Position numbers and translations under genes: made by a program. Below, one piece after another: positions 40,439 to 49,275 of a stretch of 64,000 nucleotides of DNA (position 1 is its first letter; every line of letters begins with the position of its first letter). The DNA is from Paracoccaceae bacterium. GTDB taxonomy: Bacteria; Pseudomonadota; Alphaproteobacteria; Rhodobacterales; Rhodobacteraceae. Under the pieces are notes generated by a model. The model was not told the origin of the DNA. It did not search any database and saw nothing but the letters and a program-made list of their open reading frames with translations. The DNA lies in NCBI GenBank assembly GCA_024742405.1, contig JANSYP010000001.1, forward strand, positions 1,426,001 through 1,490,000, given 5' to 3'.

Positions 40439-41326
40439 TCACGCCCAACGGTCGCGCAAGGCGTGCAGGCGCGACACGATTTCCGTGGCATCAGCCGGCA
40501 GAGGGGCCGCAACCAGAGCCGCCATCGCGCGCAGTTCTGCCGTGGCGGGAACGGCGTTCGGGGCCCGACAGTCATCATCGATATCGGCCGGAACATGGTC
40601 GATTGGTGCAAGAGTCGAAGTTGTGTCCCGAGTCGTCGCATCCGCGGCGTCCGCGTTGTTCGAGTCGCTGTCGTCATAGAGAAACAGACCCGGTCGCGAC
40701 GGATGCGCGCGCGCACTTCCCTTTGCCGGCTCGGGTTTTGGCGCGTTGTTGCGGTGGATGCGGACAGGATGCCTTTGGAAACTGGCACTTTGGGAAGCTT
40801 CGCCGTCCGACGCCGATTTGTCAGCGAAAGACAAGCTGCGCTGGCGACCGCCCAGGGCGGCACGTTTACCGGTCGCGCTTGGCGGAACGGTCGATGTTTC
40901 GCCTGCGGGCGACGCGCTTGTCGGCCGCGCCTTGGCGGGTGTAACGCGTGGGGTGCTACCTGTTGCAGAAGCCGCTTCTTCGGCCGGCGGCTTCTCGTCG
41001 ACCGGGGCGGCTGTGTCCTGCGGCGCGCCCGCATCCCCATGGGCCAGACTGTCCAGGGGCGGGCTGAGAGCCGCAACGCTTTCTGCGCCGTCGGATTTGA
41101 TCCGGTCCTGAAGCGCCTTGATCGTTACGCCATCTTCGTGGAGGAGCTTTTTGATTCCTCCCAGCAGACGGACATCTTCGACACGGTAGTACCGCCGGCC
41201 CCCGGCGCGCTTGACCGGCGCGACTTCCGGAAAGCGACTCTCCCAGAAACGAAGAACGTGGGTTGGCGTATCCAGCCAATCGGATACTTCGCTGATGGTG
41301 CGGAAGGCGTCGGGCGCTTTTTCCAT
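40439..41326 (-). CDS. MerR-family transcriptional regulator with long disordered tail
   Basis: The N-terminal 75 residues are a MerR winged-helix domain ([25 protein letters not shown], then [24 protein letters not shown]). Unlike classical MerR proteins it continues into about 170 residues of Pro/Ala/Ser-rich low-complexity sequence and a short C-terminal helical region ([33 protein letters not shown]). No metal-binding cysteines are visible. It lies 17 bases after ihfA, an arrangement conserved in many alphaproteobacteria. Target genes unknown. Confidence 0.85.
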   Translation of the reverse strand: MEKAPDAFRTISEVSDWLDTPTHVLRFWESRFPEVAPVKRAGGRRYYRVEDVRLLGGIKKLLHEDGVTIKALQDRIKSDGAESVAALSPPLDSLAHGDAGAPQDTAAPVDEKPPAEEAASATGSTPRVTPAKARPTSASPAGETSTVPPSATGKRAALGGRQRSLSFADKSASDGEASQSASFQRHPVRIHRNNAPKPEPAKGSARAHPSRPGLFLYDDSDSNNADAADATTRDTTSTLAPIDHVPADIDDDCRAPNAVPATAELRAMAALVAAPLPADATEIVSRLHALRDRWA

Positions 41327-41343
41327 ACCGGTCGTGCCGCGGC

Positions 41344-41643
41344 TCAGGCCCGGTTGCCCTGCGCAACACGCTCTTTCATCAAATGCGACGGGCGGAAAGT
41401 CAGCACACGGCGCGGCGAAATCGGCACTTCTTCGCCAGTTTTGGGGTTTCGTCCAACCCGGGCCGTTTTATGGCGCACATTGAAGGTGCCGAAAGACGAG
41501 ATTTTGACGGTTTCGCCCGCGACCAGGGCGTCGCTCATATGCGCGAGAACCGTCTCGACGAGTTGCGCGGATTCATTGCGGGACAGGCCCACCTCGCGGA
41601 ACACGGCCTCGCTGAGATCCATGCGGGTGAGTGTCTTGCTCAT
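41344..41643 (-). CDS. ihfA: Integration host factor subunit alpha
   Basis: DNA-bending nucleoid protein that pairs with IHF-beta. The 99-residue protein has the HU/IHF fold: [28 protein letters not shown], then [14 protein letters not shown] and the DNA-intercalating arm [11 protein letters not shown]. The ATG at 41643 is the normal N-terminus; an upstream in-frame ATG at 41655 would add four residues. It has its own good promoter at 41668-41696, although it follows fabH on the same strand. Confidence 0.95.
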   Translation of the reverse strand: MSKTLTRMDLSEAVFREVGLSRNESAQLVETVLAHMSDALVAGETVKISSFGTFNVRHKTARVGRNPKTGEEVPISPRRVLTFRPSHLMKERVAQGNRA

Positions 41644-41667
41644 AATGCGCTCCAACCGTTCGAGAAA

Positions 41668-41696
41668 ACGATAGGGCGAATCTAAAATGCAGTCAA
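41668..41696 (-). promoter_or_regulatory. Probable ihfA promoter
   Basis: On the minus strand TTGACT (41696-41691), exactly 17 bases, TATCGT (41673-41668). Spacing is ideal, both hexamers are good sigma-70 matches, and the predicted transcription start is about 18 bases before the ihfA ATG. Confidence 0.6.
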
Positions 41697-41730
41697 TCTC
41701 AGAGACTTGCGGGGCGGCTCGGAGCGCCGA

Positions 41731-42702
41731 TTACCAGCGCAATACCACCGAGCCCCAGGCGAGGCCCCCGCCGATCGCCTCGACGACGACCAGATCGCCT
41801 TCGGTGAGCTGTCCGCGCGCCTTGCCGACGGACAGCGCCAGAGGAATGGAGGCGGCCGAGGTATTGCCGTGATCCTGCACCGTCACGACCACCCGTTCCA
41901 TCGGCACGCCCATCCTTTGGGCCGTCGCCTTGATGATCCGCAGGTTGGCCTGATGGGGGACGATCCAGTCTACGTCCGCGCCATTCAGTCCGATCTTTTC
42001 GAGCGCCGCATCGGCCGTGGAGGCCAGTTTTTCAACGGCGTGGCGGAACACTTCCTTGCCCTGCATCCGCAGATGTCCGGTGGTGTGAGTCGACACGCCT
42101 CCGTCGACATAGAGAATATCGCGGTGCCGCCCGTCGGAATGCAGATCGCTGGACAGGATGCCGCGATCCGTCGTGTCGCCCGAGCCTTCGGCGGCCTCCA
42201 GCACCAGTGCCCCGGCACCGTCCCCGAAGAGCACGCAGGTCCCCCGGTCGGACCAGTCCATCAGGCGCGAGAAGGTTTCGGCCCCGATCACAAGCACACG
42301 CTCGACCTGACCGGACACGATCAGGGCGTTTGCATTTGCCAGCGCGAAGACGAACCCGGCGCAGACCGCCTGCACATCAAAGGCGAACCCGTTGGACATA
42401 CCGATTTCCGACTGCACCATGGTGGCGGCGGACGGAAAGGTCAGATCGGCGGTCGAGGTGGCAACGATCAGCGCGTCGATAGCAGTCACGTCAATACCGG
42501 AATCGGCGAGGGCTGCCTCGGCCGCGCGCGCCGCCAAGTCCGAAGTTGTTTGACCCTCGGCCGCGAAATGTCGACGTTCGATCCCAGAGCGGGACTGGAT
42601 CCAGGCGTCCGTCGTATCGAGCGTTGTTTCGAACTCGGAATTGGGCACGACGCGCTCGGGCAAATAGTGTCCGACGCCGCGGACGATGGCGCGCCTTGTC
42701 AT
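41731..42702 (-). CDS. fabH: Beta-ketoacyl-ACP synthase III
   Basis: Condenses acetyl-CoA with malonyl-ACP to start fatty acid synthesis. The active-site Cys is in FDVQAVCAGFVFAL, the His in VPHQANLRI and the Asn in DHGNTSAASIP, completing the Cys-His-Asn triad. C-terminal GGGLAWGSVVLRW is conserved. The ATG overlaps the plsX stop by four bases. The same frame stays open upstream through plsX, but the start is fixed by the MTRRAIVRGVGHYLP N-terminus. Length 323. Confidence 0.96.
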   Translation of the reverse strand: MTRRAIVRGVGHYLPERVVPNSEFETTLDTTDAWIQSRSGIERRHFAAEGQTTSDLAARAAEAALADSGIDVTAIDALIVATSTADLTFPSAATMVQSEIGMSNGFAFDVQAVCAGFVFALANANALIVSGQVERVLVIGAETFSRLMDWSDRGTCVLFGDGAGALVLEAAEGSGDTTDRGILSSDLHSDGRHRDILYVDGGVSTHTTGHLRMQGKEVFRHAVEKLASTADAALEKIGLNGADVDWIVPHQANLRIIKATAQRMGVPMERVVVTVQDHGNTSAASIPLALSVGKARGQLTEGDLVVVEAIGGGLAWGSVVLRW

Positions 42703-43811
42703 GCCTGTGTTCCGTATCTCTGCTCGATTTTGAGGGGAGAATGTCCCGCGGCGTCCAGGGATGCAAGTCGTGCAGCGAGTCTTTCGGGCAGATTCGCGCG
42801 GCCAAGTTCGCTCGCGAGCTTCAGAGCGGCCGCGACGCCGGTGGCATCGGCGGATCCATGGGATTTCACGACGCTGCCATTGAGGCCAAGGAACACGCCG
42901 CCATTCACGCGACGGGGATCGATACGTTTGCTCAGCCGTCGCAACGATGTGTAGGCCAGCAAGGCCGCGAAACGCGACAGCGGCGAGTAGGCAAAAGCCG
43001 CGCGCAGAAACTCGCGGATCAGCGTTGCCGTGCCTTCGCCTGTCTTGAGCGCGACATTTCCGGTAAAGCCGTCCGTCACGATCACGTCCACGCGATCGGA
43101 CGGCATGTCCCCCCCCTCGACATAGCCGACGAACTCGAATTCCGCGATTCTCGCGGCTTCGGCGATGGAGTCGTGGGCGATCTTGAGCTCGGCGCGGCCC
43201 TTGTGCTCTTCGGTGCCGACATTGAGCAGGCCCACGCGGGGGCGGTTCAGCCCCAGCCCGATCCGCGCATAAGAGACCCCCATCAGCGCGTATTGGAGCA
43301 AATCCTCGCTGTCGGCGCGAATGTCGGCTCCGGCATCGAGCATCACGTTGAAGCCGCCGGGATTGCGCGAAGGCCACAGGCACGCGATCGCCGGGCGGTT
43401 CACGCCGGCAAGCTTGCGCAGGCGCACCATCGAGAGCGCCATGAGCGCGCCGGTGTTGCCTAAGGAAACACAGACCGACGCATCGCCATCGCGGACGGCT
43501 TCGATCGCCGACCACATGGACGTTCCTTTGCCGTGGCGCATCACGTGGCTTGGTTTCTCGTCCATCGTCACCACACCTTCGGCGTGGCGGATCTCGCACC
43601 GGTCGGCAAGGTTGACACGCCGCGAAATCAGGCGGGCAAGCTCCTCCTCATCGCCGGAAACGGTGAACCTGAGATCGGGGTTGTACTTGGCCGCGATCGC
43701 CATTCCGGCGACAACGGGACCTGGCCCCGCATCGCCGCCCATGGCGTCGACCGACACGACAACCTTGCCGGCGGCAGTCTTGGAAAGCTCGCTCTTGTCG
43801 GAGCGGGTCAT
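42699..43811 (-). CDS. plsX: Phosphate acyltransferase PlsX
   Basis: Converts acyl-ACP to acyl-phosphate, the donor for PlsY in phosphatidic acid synthesis. The N-terminus VVVSVDAMGGDAGP and the segments GNTGALMALS and IVTDGFTGNVALKTGEG are diagnostic. Length 370. Part of the conserved YceD-rpmF-plsX-fabH-ihfA order. Its stop overlaps the fabH start. Confidence 0.96.
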   Translation of the reverse strand: MTRSDKSELSKTAAGKVVVSVDAMGGDAGPGPVVAGMAIAAKYNPDLRFTVSGDEEELARLISRRVNLADRCEIRHAEGVVTMDEKPSHVMRHGKGTSMWSAIEAVRDGDASVCVSLGNTGALMALSMVRLRKLAGVNRPAIACLWPSRNPGGFNVMLDAGADIRADSEDLLQYALMGVSYARIGLGLNRPRVGLLNVGTEEHKGRAELKIAHDSIAEAARIAEFEFVGYVEGGDMPSDRVDVIVTDGFTGNVALKTGEGTATLIREFLRAAFAYSPLSRFAALLAYTSLRRLSKRIDPRRVNGGVFLGLNGSVVKSHGSADATGVAAALKLASELGRANLPERLAARLASLDAAGHSPLKIEQRYGTQA

Positions 43812-43837
43812 CGGCGAGCCGATGTCGCGGGACCCCT

Positions 43838-44041
43838 TCAGGCGTCCTCGTCCACGTCGATCTCGTCAGCCTGAGCGACGATTTCCTTGTCGTTGTAGGA
43901 GCCACATGCCGCACAGACGTGGTGCGGGCGCTTGAGCTCGCCACAGCTGGGGCATTCCGCCGGATTTGCAGCGCCAAGAGCATCATGTGCACGGCGCATG
44001 TTCCGGCGGGATCGCGTGACTTTATTCTGGGGGACAGCCAT
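43838..44041 (-). CDS. rpmF: 50S ribosomal protein L32
   Basis: Small zinc-ribbon ribosomal protein. [20 protein letters not shown] is the standard N-terminus; paired cysteines in [18 protein letters not shown] form the zinc site. The C-terminus is acidic. 67 residues. A 202-base gap separates it from the YceD gene and contains a weak promoter-like pair on the minus strand (TTGCGC with TAGAAG). Confidence 0.96.
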   Translation of the reverse strand: MAVPQNKVTRSRRNMRRAHDALGAANPAECPSCGELKRPHHVCAACGSYNDKEIVAQADEIDVDEDA

Positions 44042-44243
44042 GTCTCAACCTCGGATCAGCGGGCACCTTGGCCCGACGCGATTTGCCCGGGCGCCAAGAG
44101 CGGCAACCGGGCCTAAAACGAACCCGGACTTCTACTCGTTTTGCACATCTGCGCAAGGGGGTTTTTGAGGCCTGTTTGCAGATGTCCGGAACGATCCCGT
44201 ATCCCGCGCGAGGCATGTACAGCGAAGGTCCGGACACTGTTTC

Positions 44244-44807
44244 TCACCCATTCTTGTCGAGTTTCGTCTTGAGATCGGCCAAACCGGCGAAGGGGCGCGC
44301 ATCGTCGTCGGTCATCGGAACGACACCCGGTTCAGCAAAGACGGCATCGGCCGGCCCTGCGTCCGGCGCCTTTGGATAGGCGGGCAGGGCGAGGGCGAGC
44401 GCTTCGCTCAACACTGCCCAGAGGTCGATCTCGCGACCCAAGGGTTCCTCGGCTTCATCTGCAGTGAACTCGGTTTCAGAGCCAGGCTGCGGATCTTCGA
44501 GAAGCTCGGATAGAAAGAGGCGCGCGACATGTTCGTCGATCCTTGTGGTCACGGGCTCGAGCGTTACGACGCAGCTCTGCACAACGGTGACGCCAAGACG
44601 GGCATCGAGGCGCCAATCGCGCTTGCCTTCGGGCGATAGAGCGCCTTCGAACCGAAGCTTTTTGATGGCCAAGATCCCGAGTTCCGCAGCCAAGGCGGCA
44701 CAGGTCGCGGTATCCGGCACAATATCAAAGGCCAAGTCCCGACCTTGCGGCAGTTCGGCCACGGTCCAGACATACGGTCTGTCGTCATCCGAGCGCTGAA
44801 CTGCCAT
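44244..44807 (-). CDS. YceD (DUF177) family protein
   Basis: Protein of the YceD family whose genes precede rpmF in most bacteria; E. coli YceD is linked to 23S rRNA processing. Core features are the LRFEGALSPEGKRDWRL strand region, the VTVVQSCVVTLEPVTTRI segment with the conserved Cys, and the acidic C-terminal part DDDARPFAGLADLKTKL. The ATG at 44807 has AGAGGTGA just upstream, giving 187 residues. It diverges from the BamE-like gene. Confidence 0.85.
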   Translation of the reverse strand: MAVQRSDDDRPYVWTVAELPQGRDLAFDIVPDTATCAALAAELGILAIKKLRFEGALSPEGKRDWRLDARLGVTVVQSCVVTLEPVTTRIDEHVARLFLSELLEDPQPGSETEFTADEAEEPLGREIDLWAVLSEALALALPAYPKAPDAGPADAVFAEPGVVPMTDDDARPFAGLADLKTKLDKNG

Positions 44808-44880
44808 TGCGGTCACCTCTTCTTGAAAACCCCTCCGGCTTCGTTGTATGCGGTCAGCCGCGGGCGATCCAGAGGCGGTG

Positions 44881-45342
44881 ATGACTGTGCGGGATGACAG
44901 GGCGTTTTTCAGAACGACAGGGCTGGTCGCAGCGATCTGTGTGATGCTGTCGGCCTGCAGCCCGATCACCCGCAGCCATGGCTACACGCCCTCGGATCTG
45001 GACCTTGCCCAGCTTACGGTCGGCAAGGACACGCGCGACAGCGTAGCCCAGGCGGTGGGCTCGCCCTTTGTGGACGGTCTGACCAACGGCAACACCTGGT
45101 ACTACGTGTCCAGCACCCAGCGGACCAACGGTGCGTTCACGCCTAAGGAGATCGACCGTCAGGTTGTGGCGATCACATTCACCGAGGGCGGCGACCTCGC
45201 CAATATCGAGCGCTTCGGTCTGGCCGAAGGGCGCGTCGTGACGCTGTCGCGGCGGGTGACCAACCCGGCTGTGCAGAACTCGACCTTCCTGCGGCAACTC
45301 TTCGACAGCCTTGGCAACATCCCCACCGATCAGTTCCTGTGA
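44881..45342 (+). CDS. bamE: BamE-like outer-membrane lipoprotein
   Basis: Accessory lipoprotein of the BAM complex (SmpA/OmlA family). The signal peptide ends in the lipobox LSAC, so Cys25 would be lipidated. The mature part has the BamE fold: LDLAQLTVGKDTRDSVAQAVGSPF, then NTWYYVSSTQ and VVAITFTEGGDLANIERF. ATG 44881 is chosen over 44848 because AGAGG lies five bases before it. 153 residues. It acts with BamA, encoded at 4-6.5 kb, though at a distant locus. Confidence 0.88.
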   Translation: MTVRDDRAFFRTTGLVAAICVMLSACSPITRSHGYTPSDLDLAQLTVGKDTRDSVAQAVGSPFVDGLTNGNTWYYVSSTQRTNGAFTPKEIDRQVVAITFTEGGDLANIERFGLAEGRVVTLSRRVTNPAVQNSTFLRQLFDSLGNIPTDQFL

Positions 45343-45450
45343 CCGATACGTCGCGCTGAGCGGCGGGTTGGCCAAAGTTCCGGCGCGCGTCATATCCTTG
45401 TCATCGGGTGCAGTCATGCGCGCGGCTTGAGATGCGCGGGATGGTAGGCG

Positions 45451-46179
45451 ATGCGATTCACCAAAGGCCGTTACAGGGTGCGTCTGACGTCCTCTGCCGC
45501 GGACATCGCGGCGGCGCTGGAGCTTCGGCAACTGGCATTTCGGGGAGGCAGCGGAAGCGACGCCGATGCTTTCGACAGGATTTGCCAGCATGTATTGGTC
45601 GAAACCCACCACGGCGTCCCAGTGTGCTGCCTACGTTTGCTGCCGTTGCGCAACGGTCCGGAGATCGCACACAGCTATTCCGCCCAGTTTTACGGGCTCG
45701 GTGGTCTGGAAGGGTTCGACGGGCCGATGATGGAGATCGGCCGCTTTTGCATCCGACCGGGCGAGCGTGATCCCGACATCCTGCGCGCGGCCTGGGCGGC
45801 TGTGACACGATTTGTCGATGCCGAGCGTGTGGAGCTTTTGTTCGGCTGTTCGTCTTTCGAAGGGATCGAAGAAGACGCGCATGAGGATGCGTTCATGCTG
45901 CTAAAGGACCGCCACCTCGCGCCGCCGCGATGGCTGCCCAACGTCAAAGCGCCCTCGGTCATTCGATTTGCCCAACGGTTGCGGGGAAAGGTCGCCGATC
46001 CGAAGCGCGCTGCCAAAGCGTTGCCGCCACTGTTGCGGAGTTACCTGGCAATGGGCGGATGGGTGTCGGATCATGCGGTGGTCGACCGGGACTTGAACAC
46101 CTTGCACGTCTTCACCGCGCTTGAGATCCGCGCGATTCCGTCGGCAAGGGCAAAACTAATGCGCGCCACTGCAGAGTAG
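45451..46179 (+). CDS. olsB: Ornithine N-acyltransferase OlsB
   Basis: GNAT-fold acyltransferase that moves a 3-hydroxyacyl group from ACP to L-ornithine to form lyso-ornithine lipid, used in phosphate limitation and outer-membrane remodelling. Recognisable segments: ELRQLAFRGG, DADAFDRICQHVLV, SYSAQFYGL, MEIGRFCIRPGERDPDILR and LFGCSSFEGIE. Length 242 fits the short OlsB class. No olsA gene is adjacent; in Rhodobacterales it is often elsewhere. Confidence 0.85.
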   Translation: MRFTKGRYRVRLTSSAADIAAALELRQLAFRGGSGSDADAFDRICQHVLVETHHGVPVCCLRLLPLRNGPEIAHSYSAQFYGLGGLEGFDGPMMEIGRFCIRPGERDPDILRAAWAAVTRFVDAERVELLFGCSSFEGIEEDAHEDAFMLLKDRHLAPPRWLPNVKAPSVIRFAQRLRGKVADPKRAAKALPPLLRSYLAMGGWVSDHAVVDRDLNTLHVFTALEIRAIPSARAKLMRATAE

Positions 46180-46215
46180 CGCAACGGCGCGCATGCCCGA
46201 GTCGTTTTCGACGTT

Positions 46216-46728
46216 TCACGCGACCGTGGGCTTCTTACGACGCGAAACGCCATAGTGGCCGATCAAAGCAGCCCCAAGCGTCAAGGCAGCGGGCGGCAGT
46301 GGGGCGTGCGGTGCGGCATAGGACACCGACAGGCCAACCGGTTCGCTATCGCCGTCCAGGATTGTCCAAAAGAGCGTATTGCTGATGGTTATCTTCGGAA
46401 GACGAACATGCCTGCCTTGGGTCCGCCGCTTAAGTCGAGATCCGAAAACCAAAGGTCTTTCGAAGGAAGGTCGGATTCATTAAGTCTCCACCTGAGCACT
46501 CGAAGTCGACAAGCTGAAGTTTGGACGCGGCGAGCGCGGACGTCGCTGCTTAGACCAGGCTGAGGTCTAATTTCTGGGTGGGGTCAAAATCGAATGTGAC
46601 CGAGCCTCCGGGGGAGATGACATCAACCATCGAACCCATGCCTCCAAGGCTCACTGATATGGCTTCGGCCGCAAATACCGTACGCGCGATTGCTGCTGGA
46701 ACAAGTGCGGTTTATGTCATTTAAAGCA
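46216..46728 (-). pseudogene. Relic of an exported VPLPA-CTERM-type protein
   Basis: This 704-base intergenic stretch (46180-46883) contains a broken gene. On the minus strand the upstream part encodes a signal-peptide-like stretch (TALVPAAIARTVFAAEA) and IISVSLGG-like strands ending FDFDPTQKLDLSLV before TAA at 46552-46550, with another TAA two codons after a possible ATG. The downstream part, in a different frame, ends WTILDGDSEPVGLSVSYAAP, then APLPPAALTLGAALIGHYG and SRRKK, which is the PEP-CTERM-like VPLPA tail (motif, helix, basic end). At least two stops and a frame change separate the parts. No other gene is seen here. Confidence 0.6.
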
Positions 46729-46883
46729 TTTTTTTTTTGGTTTAGCCATCTGCGAGATGCGAGGTCTTCGTAAGCCGCGAAGTGATCCGCTGTGTGTTTC
46801 CTTCTGATGTTGAGAACTTGTGAGATTCCGAAGCGTTTTGGCGGGCTTGACCTTGTGCGCGTTGGATCGTTAGTGCGGCGGCG

Positions 46884-48722
46884 ATGGCGCGGGCTCCTCT
46901 TTTACAACTGAACGATGTTTCGTTGACCTTCGGCGGCGAACCCGTCTTTGCCGGTCTCGACGCCGTTGTGCAGCCCGGCGACAGGCTGGCACTGGTCGGA
47001 CGGAACGGATCTGGCAAATCGACACTGCTCAAGGTGATGGCAGGGCTGGTGGAGCCCGACAGTGGCGGACGCGTCGTGCCGCCACAGGTTTCCGTCGGAT
47101 ATATGGATCAGGACCCGGACCTGTCAGGCTTTGCGACACTGGGCGACTTTGCCGCCAGCGAGCTTGACGAGAGCGAAGCCTATCGCGTGGAGATGGAGGC
47201 CGAAGGGTTGGACCTCGATCCCGCAATCGCTGTGGCGCGGGCGTCGGGGGGGGAGATGCGCCGCGCGGCGCTCGTCAAACTGCTCGCCGAAGCGCCGGAC
47301 CTGATGCTGCTCGACGAGCCGACCAACCATCTCGATATCGCCGCAATCGCCTGGCTCGAGGCTCGGTTGCAGAGCGGGCGGGAGGCTTTCGTCGTCATTT
47401 CCCACGATCGCGCCTTTCTGGCGGCGCTGACGCGCGCGACCTTCTGGATCGACCGGGGTGTCGTGCGACGCCTGGACAAGGGGTTTGAAGCGTTCGAAGA
47501 ATGGCGTGACCGGGTCTGGGCCGAAGAGGACGAGACGCGGCACAAGATGAACCGCAAGATCAAGTCCGAAGCCCGCTGGGCGGTGGAAGGCATAAGTGCG
47601 CGCCGCAAGCGCAACCAGGGTCGCGTGCGCGCGCTCCATGCGTTGCGGTCTGAACGGGCGGCCATGATCGACCGGCAGGGCCGCGCGGCACTGGAGCTTG
47701 AAAGCGGGCCGCAATCGGGCAAGCGCGTGATCGAAGCCAAGGGGTTGAGCAAGGCCTGGGGCGGGCAGCCTGTGGTCAGTGGACTCGACCTGCGTGTGAC
47801 GCGCGGCGACCGGGTCGCGCTTGTGGGCCCGAACGGTGTGGGCAAGACCACGGTATTGAAGCTTTTGACTGGCGAAGTCGCGCCCGATAGCGGGACCGTC
47901 ACGCACGGCACAAACCTCGAAATCGCGGTGTTCGATCAGAACCGCGCGGCGCTCGATCCCGACAGGACACTTTGGGACAGTCTGGCGGCGGATCCCGAAA
48001 TGGCGGTCACCGGACGGAACGACCAGATCATGGTACGGGGCACGCCTCGGCACGTGGTCGGGTATCTCAAGGAATACCTGTTCGACGAACGGCAGGTCCG
48101 TGCGCCCGTGCGCTCGCTGTCGGGCGGCGAGAAAGCCCGGCTGTTGCTGGCGCGCATCATGGCGCGGCAAAGCAATCTGCTGGTTCTGGATGAGCCCACG
48201 AACGATCTGGATGTCGAGACGCTGGACCTGCTGCAGGATGTCCTGGGCGCGTATGATGGCACGGTTCTTCTCGTCAGCCATGACCGAGATTTTCTGGACC
48301 GCGTCGCAACGACAACCCTGGCGTTCGAAGGCGGCGGGCAGGTCGTGGCCTATGCAGGCGGCTGGAGCGACTACCGGAGCCAGCGCAGGGAAGGGCACGC
48401 AGCGGGTGTGACAAAGCCGGGACCGGCGAGGATCACACCCGGGGCGAAGCCGAATGCCGAACCCGCAACGACCGAACAGACAGTGGCGCATGGGCTGAGC
48501 TTCACCGAGCGTCACCGACTTGAAGCATTGCCCGATGAGATTGCGCGGCTGGAGGCGGAAATCGCAAAGCTCGAAGGTCTTTTGGCCGATGCGGAGCTTT
48601 TTGCTCGTGAGCCGGAGAAGTTTCGCAAGGCCAGCGAGGCTCTGGTGACGCGGCAGGAGAAGCTGGCAGCGTCGGAAGAGGACTGGCTTGCCCTTGCGGA
48701 GAGGGCCGAAGCGGCGTCTTAG
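46884..48722 (+). CDS. uup: ABC-F ATPase, Uup type
   Basis: Soluble twin-ATPase of the ABC-F family; Uup-type proteins act on ribosomes or at replication structures. Two nucleotide-binding domains each have Walker A (GRNGSGKST and GPNGVGKTT), a signature (SGGEMRRAAL and SLSGGEKARLL) and Walker B with LLDEPTNHLD or VLDEPTNDLD. A linker of charged helices lies between them. The C-terminal coiled coil (DEIARLEAEIAKLEGLLADAELF) is the Uup feature. Length 612. Start ATG within a GCGATGGCG context. It ends a stretch of housekeeping genes before the GTA cluster. Confidence 0.9.
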   Translation: MARAPLLQLNDVSLTFGGEPVFAGLDAVVQPGDRLALVGRNGSGKSTLLKVMAGLVEPDSGGRVVPPQVSVGYMDQDPDLSGFATLGDFAASELDESEAYRVEMEAEGLDLDPAIAVARASGGEMRRAALVKLLAEAPDLMLLDEPTNHLDIAAIAWLEARLQSGREAFVVISHDRAFLAALTRATFWIDRGVVRRLDKGFEAFEEWRDRVWAEEDETRHKMNRKIKSEARWAVEGISARRKRNQGRVRALHALRSERAAMIDRQGRAALELESGPQSGKRVIEAKGLSKAWGGQPVVSGLDLRVTRGDRVALVGPNGVGKTTVLKLLTGEVAPDSGTVTHGTNLEIAVFDQNRAALDPDRTLWDSLAADPEMAVTGRNDQIMVRGTPRHVVGYLKEYLFDERQVRAPVRSLSGGEKARLLLARIMARQSNLLVLDEPTNDLDVETLDLLQDVLGAYDGTVLLVSHDRDFLDRVATTTLAFEGGGQVVAYAGGWSDYRSQRREGHAAGVTKPGPARITPGAKPNAEPATTEQTVAHGLSFTERHRLEALPDEIARLEAEIAKLEGLLADAELFAREPEKFRKASEALVTRQEKLAASEEDWLALAERAEAAS

Positions 48723-49083
48723 ACGTCCCTCCCGATCTGCGTTGGCATTTCATCTGGGAGCTCCCAAACCGAGACCAGCATCAATCAAAGGCCTTGCGTC
48801 GCATTCCACGGCGCATCGAATTCGCAGGCAGTCTGGGGCATGCAAATACGGAACCGCGTGCGTATGGAATGTCAGGTTCGGTGTCTGTGCGACTCGTCTT
48901 AAGAGGGAGTGGTGAGTCGTTTCGGCTGGCGATCTCGTCTCTGAGGCATCGGACTCTTCAAGGTGCCGGCCAACGGATTTCTACGCCTCGCCACAGCTGT
49001 TCGCGCGACGCCGCCCTTCGCTATTAAGGATTTCTGCATTCTACTAGGATGAATTTACTCAATAAAAATAGGAGTTAGTACCT

Positions 49084-49158
49084 ATGCTGCCGCTCAACGT
49101 TAAGCCTGAGGAAAGACATTTACTAATCGAACGCGCGTTGGAAAGACCCGTGACGTGA
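49084..49158 (+). CDS. Possible 24-residue upstream ORF
   Basis: ATG at 49084 preceded nine bases upstream by AGGAG, reading MLPLNVKPEERHLLIERALERPVT with a stop at 49158. It lies just ahead of the GTA promoter and has unusual base composition relative to the region. It could be a real short peptide, or the start of a decayed gene. No homology known. Confidence 0.25.
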   Translation: MLPLNVKPEERHLLIERALERPVT

Positions 49159-49167
49159 ACGGAAATC

Positions 49168-49196
49168 TTGACTCAGCGCTCGCCCTAAAGTAGAAA
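49168..49196 (+). promoter_or_regulatory. Probable GTA cluster promoter
   Basis: TTGACT (49168-49173), a perfect 17-base spacer, and TAGAAA (49191-49196). It is the best sigma-70-type promoter in the region and would start transcription at about 49203, upstream of g1. In Rhodobacter the GTA promoter is activated by GafA, indirectly by CtrA; no operator can be assigned here from sequence. Confidence 0.55.
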
Positions 49197-49221
49197 ACAG
49201 GCAAGCTGGAAGAAATGGGCA

Positions 49222-49255
49222 AGCGCCGCGGGACAGAGGTTCCGGGGCGCTTTTT
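49222..49255 (+). terminator. Terminator-like hairpin in the GTA leader
   Basis: AGCGCC (49222-49227) and CGG (49229-49231) pair with CCG (49242-49244) and GGCGCT (49246-49251), with a single G/G mismatch and a ten-base loop, followed by TTTTT (49251-49255). It resembles an intrinsic terminator, about 20 bases after the predicted transcription start and 21 before the g1 ATG. Confidence 0.6.
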
Positions 49256-49275
49256 CGTTCTCTCGGGCAGAGTGC

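Larger units (their letters stand above)
48723..49275. other. Intergenic region before the GTA cluster
   Basis: 553 bases between uup and g1, more AT-rich than its surroundings, especially 49020-49080. It contains a GACTC/GAGTC inverted repeat (48892-48919), a possible 24-codon ORF at 49084-49158, a good promoter at 49168-49196 and a terminator-like hairpin at 49222-49255, described separately. No tRNA or other conserved gene is seen, and from 48723 to 49083 nothing else is supported. Confidence 0.5.

Noticed and set aside
42703-43599. In-frame extension of fabH upstream through plsX (about 300 codons)
   Set aside because: Frame is open only because of high GC; the peptide is Arg/Pro-rich and plsX occupies the same DNA with clear family motifs. 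FabH start is fixed by its N-terminus.
48892-48919. GACTC...GAGTC inverted repeat after uup as a terminator
   Set aside because: Only five paired bases and no T run; could not be supported as a terminator.
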